A stretch of DNA of 64,000 nt from JAFAGX01 sp963759875 (GTDB lineage Bacteria; Acidobacteriota; Terriglobia; Terriglobales; Acidobacteriaceae). Under the pieces are notes generated by a model. That model was not told the origin of the DNA. It did no database searches and saw only the letters and a list, made by a program, of their open reading frames with translations. This document shows positions 53,941 through 63,266 of the stretch, piece by piece; within the stretch, counting starts at the first letter, position 1; each line of letters starts with the position of its first letter. Position numbers and translations under genes: made by a program. The stretch covers positions 1,364,001-1,428,000 of the forward strand of contig CAVXBB010000015.1 of assembly GCA_963759875.1 (NCBI GenBank), in the 5' to 3' direction.

Positions 53941-54690
53941 ATGAAGAAATCTCTACGCAAGCGCAGTCTCCGTTCAGGACAGCAGCGGCAGCCTCGATTC
54001 TCACGTGAGGTAGAGATCCTATACGAGGATGATGTGCTTGTGGCCCTCAATAAACCTCCCGGACTTGCGGCCGTGCCCGTGAAGGGTTCCGATACGACAT
54101 CTGCGCTGTTTCTGCTTTCCGCAAGACTGAAACCGAGAAGACAGCGAGCGTTTGTCGTACATCGCATCGATCGTTTCACATCCGGAGTGTTGCTGTTCAC
54201 AAAAACCGAGCGCGATCGAGAGGCACTCGTTCGACAATTTCTGGCGCACACGCCGGTGAGGCAGTATCTGGCAGTAGTTCGCGGACATCTCGAACCCAAA
54301 GAAGGGACGCTAGTTCACTATCTTCGACGAGAAGGAATGTTTCAAAAATTGAGCAGAGAGAGTGATGCGAGAGCGGCTCGAGCTGAACTTCGATATATCG
54401 TCGACCGCCGGCTTCGCGGCGCTTCGCTGGTGCGAGTCACCCTGGTTACAGGATTGCAGAATCAGATTCGAGTGCAGTTTTCAGCTATTGGGCACCCAGT
54501 CATCGGGGATAGGAAATACCAGCCAGAGGAAGCCTCGGAGCGAAAAATCGCTCGCGTTGCTCTTCATGCAGAGCATCTTCAGTTCACTCATCCACGATCA
54601 GGATGCAGCGTCTCCATTGACTGCGAACCTCCGTCGGACTTCCAATCTCTTCTGCGGGCGCTATCGCTGGCACCCCGCGGTAGCGGCTGA
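53941..54690 (+). CDS. RluA/RluD-family RNA pseudouridine synthase
   Basis: A 249-aa protein. EILYEDDVLVALNKPPGLAA starts the catalytic domain, and FVVHRIDRFTSGVLLFTKTE holds the HRID motif with the catalytic aspartate. LVTGLQNQIRVQFSAIGHPV IGD is the usual RTHQIR-like loop. It isomerises uridines in rRNA or tRNA; the exact site cannot be assigned. The basic N-terminus (MKKSLRKRSLRSGQQRQPR) is short and no S4 domain is present. Confidence 0.85.
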   Translation: MKKSLRKRSLRSGQQRQPRFSREVEILYEDDVLVALNKPPGLAAVPVKGSDTTSALFLLSARLKPRRQRAFVVHRIDRFTSGVLLFTKTERDREALVRQFLAHTPVRQYLAVVRGHLEPKEGTLVHYLRREGMFQKLSRESDARAARAELRYIVDRRLRGASLVRVTLVTGLQNQIRVQFSAIGHPVIGDRKYQPEEASERKIARVALHAEHLQFTHPRSGCSVSIDCEPPSDFQSLLRALSLAPRGSG

Positions 54691-54877
54691 CCACAAATAC
54701 TTTTTTTTTCGCGTCAACCACAGGGGGCGCAGAGTTACGCGAAGAATGTTCCTCTGTGAACGTTCCGTGGTCTGGCTTGCTTCCCAGACGAACGTCTCCG
54801 CATTAACACAAGACGTAGAGCTACACGAATTCTTGTCGGTTGACACCCGATCAAGTCCCGCCGATGCTGGGTATAAA

Positions 54878-56041
54878 GTGAAAAAGGAATTTAATGTCAT
54901 CGTACTTGGCGCCGGGGCAGCTGGGCTCATGTGCGCAATCGAAGCGAGCAAACGCGGCAGGAGCGTGGCGGTGCTGGAACGTGCGGGGCGCGTGGGCAAA
55001 AAGATTTTGATTTCTGGTGGCGGACGCTGCAACTTCACCAACCTGTGTTGCCAAGCGGAAAACTTTATTTCCGCCAACCCACATTTTGCCAAGTCGGCCC
55101 TGGCCGCGTACACGCCGGCGGATTTCATCGCGCTCGTAGAAAAGTATGGCATTCGATATCACGAAAAAACGCTGGGACAGCTTTTCTGCGACCGCTCTGC
55201 TCAGGACATTCTCAACATGCTGGAAGCCGAGTGCAGCCGCGCCGGGGTTCGAATTCTCACCGAGGTTGCGGTCGAAACGGTGGCGCAGAAGGACGGTTTC
55301 GTCGTGTGCTCGAGTGAAGATGAGTTCCATGCGCCGGCGCTGGTGGTCGCGACTGGTGGGCTGTCAATCCCAAAGATGGGCGCAACTTCGTTCGGCTACG
55401 ATCTGGCGAGACAGTTCGGTTTGAAAATGATCGAGACTCGGCCCGCGCTGGTTCCGCTGGTGTTCAATGAGAACGATCGTCGACATTATTGCGACTTGAG
55501 CGGGGTTTCGGCAGAGATCGTGGCGGCAATCGGGCGTCAACGCTTCCGTGAAAAAATGCTGTTCACCCACCTCGGCCTCAGCGGCCCGGCCATTCTGCAG
55601 ATCTCCTCCTATTGGAAACCTTCGGCGCCGATCACTGTCGACCTCGCCCCGGATCACGATTTCACCGCGTCGATGCGCAACGGGCTACGCCGCGATATTT
55701 CCACCCTGAGGACCGCATTCCGCGCGGTCTTGCCTAACCGTCTCGCCGACCGCTGGCTGGATCTGCATCCTCCGAGCGGCTGGACTAACCACGCGCTAAC
55801 TGAACTGGAGCGCTTGGCGCACAACTGGGTGATCACTCCGAAAGCAACAGAGGGATATGCCAAGGCCGAAGTCACAGCCGGCGGTGTGGACACGAGCGAA
55901 CTCGATCCCAAAACAATGGAGAGCCGCAAAGTGGCCGGCCTATACTTCATCGGTGAAGTCGTGGATGTGACCGGTCAGCTGGGCGGCTTCAACTTCCAAT
56001 GGGCGTGGGCCTCGGGGTTTTGCGCAGGACAAGCCGTGTAG
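54878..56041 (+). CDS. HI0933/YhiN-family FAD-dependent oxidoreductase
   Basis: A 387-aa flavoprotein from GTG 54878. The dinucleotide-binding GxGxxG is VIVLGAGAAGLMCAIEASKR. The family motif KKILISGGGRCNFTN follows at about residue 40, and the C-terminal FAD motif is GEVVDVTGQLGGFNFQWAWA. HI0933-type proteins are NAD(P)/FAD enzymes with no settled substrate. The same frame is open upstream to 54362 but overlaps the pseudouridine synthase gene and shows no family residues, so the internal GTG is chosen. Confidence 0.85.
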   Translation: MKKEFNVIVLGAGAAGLMCAIEASKRGRSVAVLERAGRVGKKILISGGGRCNFTNLCCQAENFISANPHFAKSALAAYTPADFIALVEKYGIRYHEKTLGQLFCDRSAQDILNMLEAECSRAGVRILTEVAVETVAQKDGFVVCSSEDEFHAPALVVATGGLSIPKMGATSFGYDLARQFGLKMIETRPALVPLVFNENDRRHYCDLSGVSAEIVAAIGRQRFREKMLFTHLGLSGPAILQISSYWKPSAPITVDLAPDHDFTASMRNGLRRDISTLRTAFRAVLPNRLADRWLDLHPPSGWTNHALTELERLAHNWVITPKATEGYAKAEVTAGGVDTSELDPKTMESRKVAGLYFIGEVVDVTGQLGGFNFQWAWASGFCAGQAV

Positions 56042-56141
56042 ATAGAGGCGCGTTGATTGTGCGGATCGCAGTCTTGCAAACAGACAGGATCTCGCGCCGA
56101 ACCCGAGTGCCAGCCCTACAATGACCGAATTTTCCAAGCTG

Positions 56142-56966
56142 CTAACTTGGGGTGACTGGGACGGGCGCGCCTTTTGGAGTGCTGAGATAACCGGTGGCTT
56201 GCTTCTTGGTCACCGACCAGACGACGAGCTCATATAGCATGTGATCTCGTCCGGTATAAAACTGGATCGGCTCGCTAACGTTACGGTCCTTTTTCTCGAT
56301 CGTCTTGTCATCCGCGGTCACGTTAAGGGTGAACTTGCCGCGTTTGGGGTCCGCCTTCCTGAGCTGCAACTTGACCGTCGAAATAGCTTGAGGTTTCGCA
56401 CCTCTTACTAACGTAAATTCGTAGTAATTGCGATCCCCTTTATGCTTTAAGACCTCGAGATCATCGCGGGTGTGGGCGATCAATCCGCTTTGTACTCCCA
56501 AATCGCCGATCGTGCTTTGCAGCTTGGCTTCGGTGGCTGACAGTTCGGATTTGGTAGAGGCAACATCAGTCTTGACGCCGCCGACATCGCTTTTTACGTT
56601 GGCGATATCGCCATTGACTTGGCTGATTTGCTGTTTCTGCTCCTCGGAGAGGCGCTGTTCGGCGGCTTTCTGTTGGCGGACGAGTTCAGCTGAGCGCTGC
56701 GCTAATTCTTTCTTGGTGAGACCAAGCTGCTTGGCCAGTGTTTCCGAATCCGCCTCGGCAGATTGCATGCGCTTATCGAGTTCCGCGATATGCTGGTTGC
56801 TCGTGCTTTGCAACTTACTTAAATCGTCAATTCGCGAACGAAGGCTGAAAAGGAAGAAGAGCGAGCCGGCTACGTAAATGATTGCCAACAACAGCAAAAT
56901 CCACTTACCCGTGCCGCCTCCCGAGCTGCTTTCGTACTCGATTGCCTGACCCGCTTCTTCAGCCAT
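56142..56966 (-). CDS. Single-pass membrane protein with long coiled coil
   Basis: A 274-aa protein from ATG 56966 (GGAGG five bases upstream). A short cytoplasmic head, one membrane helix (WILLLLAIIYVAGSLFFLF), a coiled coil at about residues 45-165 (DKRMQSAEADSETLAKQLGL), and a C-terminal beta domain (KLQLRKADPKRGKFTLNVTA and FYTGRDHMLYELVVWSV). Topology suggests the bulk lies outside the cytoplasm. No family or function is recognised. Confidence 0.65.
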   Translation of the reverse strand: MAEEAGQAIEYESSSGGGTGKWILLLLAIIYVAGSLFFLFSLRSRIDDLSKLQSTSNQHIAELDKRMQSAEADSETLAKQLGLTKKELAQRSAELVRQQKAAEQRLSEEQKQQISQVNGDIANVKSDVGGVKTDVASTKSELSATEAKLQSTIGDLGVQSGLIAHTRDDLEVLKHKGDRNYYEFTLVRGAKPQAISTVKLQLRKADPKRGKFTLNVTADDKTIEKKDRNVSEPIQFYTGRDHMLYELVVWSVTKKQATGYLSTPKGAPVPVTPS

Positions 56967-57112
56967 GAAGTCCTCCAAATGTGATACTTCCATTGTTGAG
57001 CAGGGCAGCTAAAACTGTCAATTGCAAGCAGATGCGGACATTCGGCGAGCTGCTGAATTTTTCAACACTGAAGCTGCTCAGGCTGGCAACGAAATCGCTG
57101 CTGGGTGATGCC

Positions 57113-57150
57113 TGCCGATATAATCAAGATGTGCCGATATCACGGCATAT
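57113..57150. promoter_or_regulatory. Cluster of TGCCGATAT half-sites
   Basis: TGCCGATAT occurs at 57113-57121 and 57132-57140, and the inverted form CGGCATAT at 57143-57150, so the last two make an inverted pair (TGCCG-ATATCA-CGGCA). It lies about 90 bases upstream of the small gene at 57237 and may be an operator. Confidence 0.4.
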
Positions 57151-57236
57151 ATATTGACGCGTGGTCTAAAATACCCAGTTCATAGTCTCCCAAAACTCAT
57201 TAACCAGCCACCCCAAGCGGTAATACATAGGTGCAT

Positions 57237-57464
57237 ATGACAAGTCATGATAGTGGGCTCTGTGAAAGGCTCAAGAGGTTAGGTTTCGCGCAACAAAAGA
57301 AGATGAAGCTGTACGGGGAGGAGTATCAGCTACTAAGCGACCCCATTATCAGCAGTGAAGATCTGGTTTTTATTGAAGTGATGGAACAGAAGTCGCGCCA
57401 GCAAAAGCGGCTTCGAATCCCGTTACCTATTTTGAATATGGCGAACCAGCGCACTGCGGCGTAA
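57237..57464 (+). CDS. Small hypothetical protein
   Basis: Seventy-five residues from ATG 57237 (GTG 57231 is an alternative). CERLKRLGFAQQKKMKLYGE precedes EEYQLLSDPIISSEDLVFIE and a basic strand RQQKRLRIPLPIL. It looks like a compact alpha-beta protein. No known family was recognised. It is convergent with the P-type ATPase gene. Confidence 0.5.
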   Translation: MTSHDSGLCERLKRLGFAQQKKMKLYGEEYQLLSDPIISSEDLVFIEVMEQKSRQQKRLRIPLPILNMANQRTAA

Positions 57465-57553
57465 AACGTCGTCTGATTCAAACCACAGTGCATCGGCACT
57501 ATTCCTGCCAAACAAACGCCCGATAGTGGCGTCAAACCTTCTTGCGTGCCTAC

Positions 57554-60258
57554 TCACAACCGAACGTTACGAAGCCGCAGCGAATTCGTGATCACGGAAA
57601 CCGAACTCAAACTCATGGCGGCGGCCGCCATAATCGGACTCAGCAACAGTCCAAAGAACGGGTAGAGCACTCCCGCCGCGATGGGCACCCCCAGCGAGTT
57701 GTAGATAAATGCAAAGAACAGGTTTTGCCGGATATTGCGCATCGTGGCCTGGCTGAGTTTGCGTGCTCGCACGATGCCCGCCAGGTCGCCTTTCACCAGC
57801 GTGATCCGCCGCTTTCCATCGCGACATCGGTTCCCGTACCCATGGCGATACCCACATCGGCTTGCGCCAGCGCCGGAGCGTCGTTGATGCCGTCGCCTGC
57901 CATGGCCACCTTCCGTCCTTCTTTCTGCAGCCGCTCGCACCACCTCGGACTTCTTTGTCGGGCAAAACTTCTGCCTCGAATTCGTCGAATGCCCAGAGTT
58001 TTCGGGCCACGGCTTCGGCCGTGGCGCGGCTGTCGCCTGTCAGCATCACGATTCGCAGATCCCTCCGCTTTGAGGTCGCGCAAAGCGGCCGGACGCCGAA
58101 GCTTTGATCGAATCCGCAATGCCGATCAATGCCCGCCGCGACAGCCGTCCATGGCAACGAAAATCACGGTTTGCACCATTGCGCCGCAAGCTCTTCTGCG
58201 CTCGCCGCGCAAGCGCAGCCGTTGAAATGCCCGTTGGCCTACAGCAACTTTCGTTTCCGGCAGGACCGTGCCGGCCTTCAATTTGGCCGCTGACCCCGCG
58301 GCCCGTGTGCGACTGAAATCCGCGGTCGGAAGCCGGGCGAAAGTTATTAGCCTTCGGCTGCTGCGACAATGGCCGCTCCGAGCGGATGCTCACTTCCCTG
58401 CTCCAGGCTGGCCACCAGCCGACACCATTTCATTTCGTCACCGCCTATCCGTCCCAACGGCGAATGACCGATTCCACACTGCGGCTTGCCCTCCGTCAGA
58501 GTGCCGGTCTTGTCGATAACCAGCGTGTCCACTTTTTCCATGACTTCTAGCGCTTCCGCGTTCTTGAATCAGCACACCGGCCTGCGCGCCCGCGGCCCGT
58601 CCCGACCATGATCGCCATCGGAGTCGCCAACCCCAGGGCACACGGACAGGCGATGATCAGCACCGCTACCGCATTCACCAACGCATGCGCCAGGCGTAGG
58701 TTCGCGGTCCGAACAAACTCCACAGCTGACAAATGTCAGTACGCAATCGGCGATCACCGCTGGAACGAACCAGCCCGCGACCCGGTCCGCCAAGCGCTGA
58801 ATGGGAGCGCGGCTGCGCTGCGCCTGGCTGACCATGCTGCACGATCTGCGCCAGCAGAGTTTCGCTGCCCACCTGTTCGGCTCGCATGACGAACGATCCG
58901 GTCCCGTTTACGGTGGCCCCGATCACTCTGCTGCCCGGCTCCTTTCTCCACTGGCATGGACTCGCCCGTAATCATGGATTCGTCAACGCCGCTGACGCCT
59001 TCAAGCACGACGCCATCGACGGGAATTTTTTCTCCAGGACGAACCCGCAAGCGGTCGCCCGGACCTGACTTGCTCGAGCGGAATGTCTTCCTCCCGGCTG
59101 TCGCGCAGAATCGCGGCAGTTTTGGGCTGAAGATCGAGCAGGGCGCGAATGGCTGCTCCGGTGCGGCTGCGCGCGCGCAGCTCCGAGACTTGACCCAGCA
59201 GCACTAGCGTCGACGATCGCAGCCGCAGCTTCAAAGTACACGGCGGGCGTTCCCACCCATATCGCGGAAGGAAGCGGGAAATATTCTGCGGGAAGATGGT
59301 CGCGACCAGGCTGTAAAGTAGGCCACGCCGGTGCCCATCGCGATCAGCGTGAACATGTTGGTCGAGCGATTGACGATGGAGGCCCAGCCACGCTGAAAAA
59401 ACGGCGCACCCACCCCAGAGCACGACCGGCGTGGCCAGAAGCAATTCCATCCAAGAAAAGCCATCCGCCGGCATATCGCGTGTATCCGGCATGCCGGCGG
59501 GAACATATCGGCCATCGCAATCACCAGCAACGGAACAGTCAGCGCCAGGCTGATCCAGAACCGGCGCGTCATGTCCCGCAGTTCGGGATCATCTTCTGGC
59601 TGCGCGGTGACGGTTCGCGGCTCCAGTGCCATCCCGCAGATCGGGCAGACCCTGGCTGCGGCCGCACGATTTCCGGATGCATGGGGCAGGTGTATTCGGT
59701 GCGTGTCGCTATTGTCGGAATTTCGGGTTCCAGTGCCATGCCGCAACTGGGGCAGGGAACTGGCCTGGATTCCCGAACTTCAGGACACATGGGACAAATG
59801 TAGCTGGGCGCTTTAGCTGGAGCCTTCTTGCTGGGAGCAGCTGGCGCGATCTGAACCGGAGCGTGTGCTGCGGGCACACTTTTCTGATATTTGTTGGGGT
59901 CGGCGCGGAATTTTTCCAGGCAATGTGGGCTGCAAAAATAGTAGGTTTTCCCGGCGTGATCGAGTTTGTGCTTCGCGTTTGCGGGATTCACATCCATTCC
60001 GCAAACGGGATCTTTCGGCTTCGGTGCAGGCTTCGCCGCGATCGAAGTTCCCAGGGTTACTAAACCGGTTGCCGGAGGGCGCGGCTGCAAGAATTTTTGC
60101 GGATCAGCGGAAAACTTATCGGCGCAACCCGCGCAGCAGAAATAAAATCTGTTCTCTTGATGTTCGCGGCTGTGCTTGGCAGTTCCCGGATTTACCGACA
60201 TCCCGCACACCGGGTCCTTCACCTCGGTTTCCGCAATGCTCTTTTGTTCGGTGGACAT
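57554..60258 (-). CDS. Copper-type P1B ATPase with YHS and metal-binding N-terminal domains, many frameshifts
   Basis: About 900 codons. The first 230 residues are intact: two YHS domains (VKDPVCGMSVNPG and KDPVCGMDVNPANAKH), then a heavy-metal-binding motif (YICPMCPEVRESRPVPCPSC). A second such motif (YTCPMHPEIV...CPICGMALEP) spans a shift near 59665. All ATPase motifs occur but in changing frames: TGES (VDESMITGESMPVEKG), IIACPCALGLATP with the transport CPC, phosphorylation site VIDKTGTLTEGKP, HP in GSEHPLGAA and GDGINDAPALAQ. At least ten shifts lie between 57.8 and 59.7 kb. It should export Cu(I). Missing single bases rather than stops suggest sequence error. Confidence 0.8.
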
Positions 60259-60365
60259 CAGGCCTTTTCCGGCAACGGCTCCTACTGCTGTAAGATTGTG
60301 TTTCTGCAGCCTTCGATTCAGGCTCGAGTTTCTGGGTAATTCTAATCCTTTGCGCGAAGGTGCTT

Positions 60366-60593
60366 ATGACTCAATTTGAAGTTGCTTACCGCTACGCAGG
60401 TCAGGTGGGAGAAGCCGAAATGCGCGCGCTGGACAGCATGCGCGAGGTTTACGGAATTCGGCGCATCAGACTGGATGAGAAGGAGCGAATCTTACGCGTG
60501 GAATTTGACGCTTCCCGCTTTAAGGAGCCGGTGGTTGCGGGATTCCTGCGACGTGCGGGGGTGGATATTACTGAAAGATTAGTGCTGGCCTGA
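60366..60593 (+). CDS. Small HMA-like protein without Cys ligands
   Basis: Seventy-five residues from ATG 60366 (AAGG six bases upstream). The length and strand pattern (AEMRALDSMREVYGIRRIRL, then ILRVEFDASRFKEPVVAGFL and RRAGVDI) resemble the ferredoxin-like fold of heavy-metal-associated domains, as in copper chaperones, but the metal-binding C-x-x-C loop is replaced by V-G-E-A. It diverges from the copper ATPase gene about 107 bases away. It may be a structural or regulatory partner that does not bind Cu; that is inference. Confidence 0.55.
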   Translation: MTQFEVAYRYAGQVGEAEMRALDSMREVYGIRRIRLDEKERILRVEFDASRFKEPVVAGFLRRAGVDITERLVLA

Positions 60594-60965
60594 AGGCCAG
60601 CCTGGGGAGGGCTTTGGCTCAGGGTAGAAGAAAATGCAAGGGGCGCCCAAGAAAACCTCTGGCCGAAGTTTATTCTCAAGAGCGCCCCGTTGCGCGCCAC
60701 TTCGTCTGGGCTTACTTTTAGCATCCGGTTTGCCAATCTTAAATGGCTGAAAAGACTTGCCCAACAAGGGATTTACACTGGTAGGAATTGCCGAAATGCG
60801 GGCAAGAATTACGTGCGTTCGGCGCAGGCAAACTAGGGGCCGAACAGTGTGGAATTTCGCGCTAGATGTACTTCCGACGTGGCATTTGTGCAGCGGCTCA
60901 GGGAAGCGCGGGTTGGAAGATTTTCGCTATAATCAAGATCGCCGCAACAAATTTAATCGAGCATT
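60594..60965. other. Gap between the HMA-like gene and tRNA-Arg
   Basis: About 370 bases. GCTGGCC-TGAA-GGCCAGC (60584-60601) is a perfect 7-bp hairpin overlapping the stop codon of the preceding gene, but no T-run follows. No gene is supported. The tRNA promoter presumably lies in the last 60 bases. Confidence 0.4.
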
Positions 60966-61042
60966 GCGCCCTTAGCTCAGTTGGATAGAGCGTCTGGCTA
61001 CGAACCAGAAGGTCGGGAGTTCGAATCTCTCAGGGCGCACCA
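60966..61042 (+). tRNA. tRNA-Arg (anticodon ACG)
   Basis: Seventy-seven bases including an encoded CCA. Acceptor stem GCGCCCT/AGGGCGC is perfect, the D arm is AGCTCAGTTGGATAGAGC, the anticodon arm TCTGG-CTACGAA-CCAGA gives ACG, and the T loop is GTTCGAATC. The A at position 34 would be read as inosine for CGN arginine codons. Confidence 0.95.
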
Positions 61043-61055
61043 TATCTTCTTTAGT

Positions 61056-61331
61056 TCACGTACCTTGTAGACACAGTTGAAATCGGGGTTTGGGTACATC
61101 GGTACAAATGTCCGCCTTTGTGCCAACGCAGTTCAAATCCCAGACCGACTCTTTCCGACATCCTGCGCGATATTCGAGATCGTCACGACAGTTGTCGTAG
61201 ACGTCTGTCATGTTTTTCCGCTCGTGTCCCATCCAGAATTGAATCAGCCCGTCGGGCACGTCGGGCTTGCGCAGCAGCGTATTCCTGAAGCGACGGCTTG
61301 CCGATATCATGCGATTACTGCGGATACCTGC
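61056..61331 (-). pseudogene. Tyrosine recombinase (integrase) C-terminal remnant
   Basis: The encoded FRNTLLRKPDVPDGLIQFWM then GHERKNMTDVYDNCRDDLEY R has the layout of the C-terminal catalytic half of tyrosine integrases: the R-x-R helix, the WMGH motif and the nucleophilic tyrosine in MTDVYDN. The first histidine of H-x-x-R appears as Ser (SASRRFRN). Upstream of about 61330 the frame no longer resembles an integrase. It lies 14 bases from the 3' end of tRNA-Arg on the opposite strand, as expected for the edge of an element that once integrated there. Confidence 0.6.
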
Positions 61332-61569
61332 CGCAAATCGCGATATGGCTGATTGATCTTGCGATAGGGCATCTGAGTGTGAGCCTGGCTCAATAGCAGT
61401 TTCCTCCTTAAGATTTTTGGAACACTGCAATATCGTTGACCTTTTGGGTGGCATGCCGCACGTAACGGTCAGCAGACTGACAGTGTTTGTTCGCCATGCG
61501 GAAATAACATGAACAGAGTAAGATCTGTAAACCTCGTTCATCAGCTGCAAGTAGTCCCAAGGTGAGGCC

Positions 61570-62070
61570 ATGCCCGATGACTTTGACGAAATCGATTCCT
61601 GTTATCGAGCGACTGAGGAGCAAAATCGCCGTAAGCTGATGAAAGACGCCAAGCCTGAATGGCATCTGCTCAAGTCCTTTGTCTCAAGGATTGCGTTAGA
61701 AACTAAAGCTTATGAGGGGCACAAATTTGAATGGTCGTCAGGCTCTTCGCAATCTGATTCTCTCACTCTGAAAAATGTATCCGTAACATTCCTGGATGAA
61801 GGTGAGAGAGACGGTATCCTGAGTTGCTCGCTGCAGTTTGCTGCCACGCCAATACGCCGGGACGACGTAGGAGTGGCGAATGGATCTCTTCCAGATCCTG
61901 TGGAGTGGTTTTTGAGGCCTGTGCTCCTGGACGAGGGTGGTGTTGGTTGGTTCGTCTGCGAACTGGGACAAACCTTTTTATCAGCAGAACTCGCGGAGCA
62001 GATAGTTAAGGAACTTTCCAGGTATTACAATGTGTACGAAAAAAGTCACAAGCGCTGGCCTGCGGCCTAG
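61570..62070 (+). CDS. Hypothetical protein beside the integrase remnant
   Basis: A 166-aa acidic protein: MPDDFDEIDSCYRATEEQNR, an LKNVSVTFLDEGERDGILSC strand region and a helical end (AELAEQIVKELSRYYNVYEK). The composition is that of a real soluble protein, but no family was recognised. It may be cargo of a former integrative element next to tRNA-Arg. ATG 61570 is preceded by AAGGTGAGG. Confidence 0.55.
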   Translation: MPDDFDEIDSCYRATEEQNRRKLMKDAKPEWHLLKSFVSRIALETKAYEGHKFEWSSGSSQSDSLTLKNVSVTFLDEGERDGILSCSLQFAATPIRRDDVGVANGSLPDPVEWFLRPVLLDEGGVGWFVCELGQTFLSAELAEQIVKELSRYYNVYEKSHKRWPAA

Positions 62071-62257
62071 GTTGGTTCAGTGGTGAATGCACCTGCTGCC
62101 AGCTGGCGGGATCTTTTTTGAGGTAACTCCCCACTCACAAAGTTGAATTTTCCCGCCTTTGGTGCTGGAGCTGTAATCCATGATCCGCAAGTCAGTTGGG
62201 ATCTCTCGACTTCACTCATCGACCGGTTCGGCGCGCTAAGGGATCAAACATTAGAGC

Positions 62258-62416
62258 TCAGTGATCCTCGGTGGCTTCCCGCACGATCCGCACGGCGGCT
62301 TGGCTAAACTCCTAGCGTGGTTTCTTTTTCGGCCTAGCTTGGGGATGACGTGCCTTCGTTTCCAGTCGGTCGGCTTGGCGCTGCATTTTATCCGCCTTGG
62401 TTCGTTTTTTTGCCAT
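62258..62416 (-). pseudogene. Small basic protein gene interrupted by in-frame TAG
   Basis: From ATG 62416: MAKKRTKADKMQRQADRLET ... ARPKKKPR, then TAG (62312-62314), then EFSQAAVRIVREATEDH and TGA. The two parts together look like a family of tiny acidobacterial proteins with a Lys/Arg-rich head and a D/E-FSQ-A-x-R-I-V-x-E-A-T tail. The amber codon sits at the join between them. Confidence 0.45.
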
Positions 62417-63266
62417 GTTCACAGTTTCCCACAGGCAGCCGACGATTACTACCACCTCTGGATTTCAAACTGCACCACTACGACAGTTTCCTGCAGCTTG
62501 AGAACCCCCAACCAGCGAACACGATCCTGCGTAAGTTTTGAGCAAGCTGCCTTGTTCCTGCGGTGTCCTCGATCGAAGTGCCGAAACCGTCTCCGAACTC
62601 ACGCTTTCCGGCAGCGGTTTCCTGAATGTACGCACTGTGAGCGTCGTGGTTCTGGTTTTCTTTGCATCGGGCCTTGCTACGCAGGTCAAGGGTTGCCGGA
62701 AAGCAGCATTGCCCGAAGCCGCGAGCGGTTGCCACCGCGGAACTGGCGACGAACCCGCACATACGACGACATTGACGATGAGAATCCAACACAGCATGGG
62801 CAGAATCGCTTTCTTCTACCATGCTTCTGCTGAATCTCATCCCGCTAATCGACGTGACTTTTTCAACACCCACGCCTGTTTTCAACACCTGCCCGGACCC
62901 GATGTTGCTGCTGCATTCAAAACAGTGCACAATTCCGACGAATAGACAAACGGAGGAGCCCACCTACGGAGCATTTGCCTACTGACAGGTTCTTTTGTCG
63001 TCAGCGCCTCCCTCCTGATGGCTCAAACCACTGGGCGAATTAGTGGACTGTGATTAGCGAAGATGGCATGGATGTTGACCACGTGAACGTGTGTACCTCC
63101 GTGACTTCTGGAAACAGCAAAACGATCAACTGCCGGATCCCGCTGGACCCGAGGCGTAACGTAAATCTTCAGAACCGAGCAATTTTGAACATCGCGCCAT
63201 CCTCTGAAGGCGCACTATGTAGAGGTCTACAATGGTGAAAAGGGCCGATCCCCGGGCGGTGTTGTT
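62417..63266. other. Long region without a supported gene
   Basis: About 850 bases. Both strands have short open frames (for example 62538-62945 plus and 62478-62963 minus), but they antagonise each other and neither shows a family motif or good start. Considering the integrase remnant nearby, this may be decayed mobile DNA. Confidence 0.4.

Noticed and set aside
54362..54877. Long N-terminal extension of the HI0933-type flavoprotein
   Set aside because: It overlaps the pseudouridine synthase gene out of frame and encodes no family residues; GTG 54878 gives the normal length.
57154..57171. TTGACG...TAAAAT as a sigma-70 promoter for the small gene at 57237
   Set aside because: The spacing between the two hexamers is about 7 bases, far short of the usual 16-18.
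62478..62963. 161-aa minus-strand frame (and overlapping plus frame 62538-62945)
   Set aside because: Cys/Ser-rich, no start signal, no motif; both strands are open by chance.
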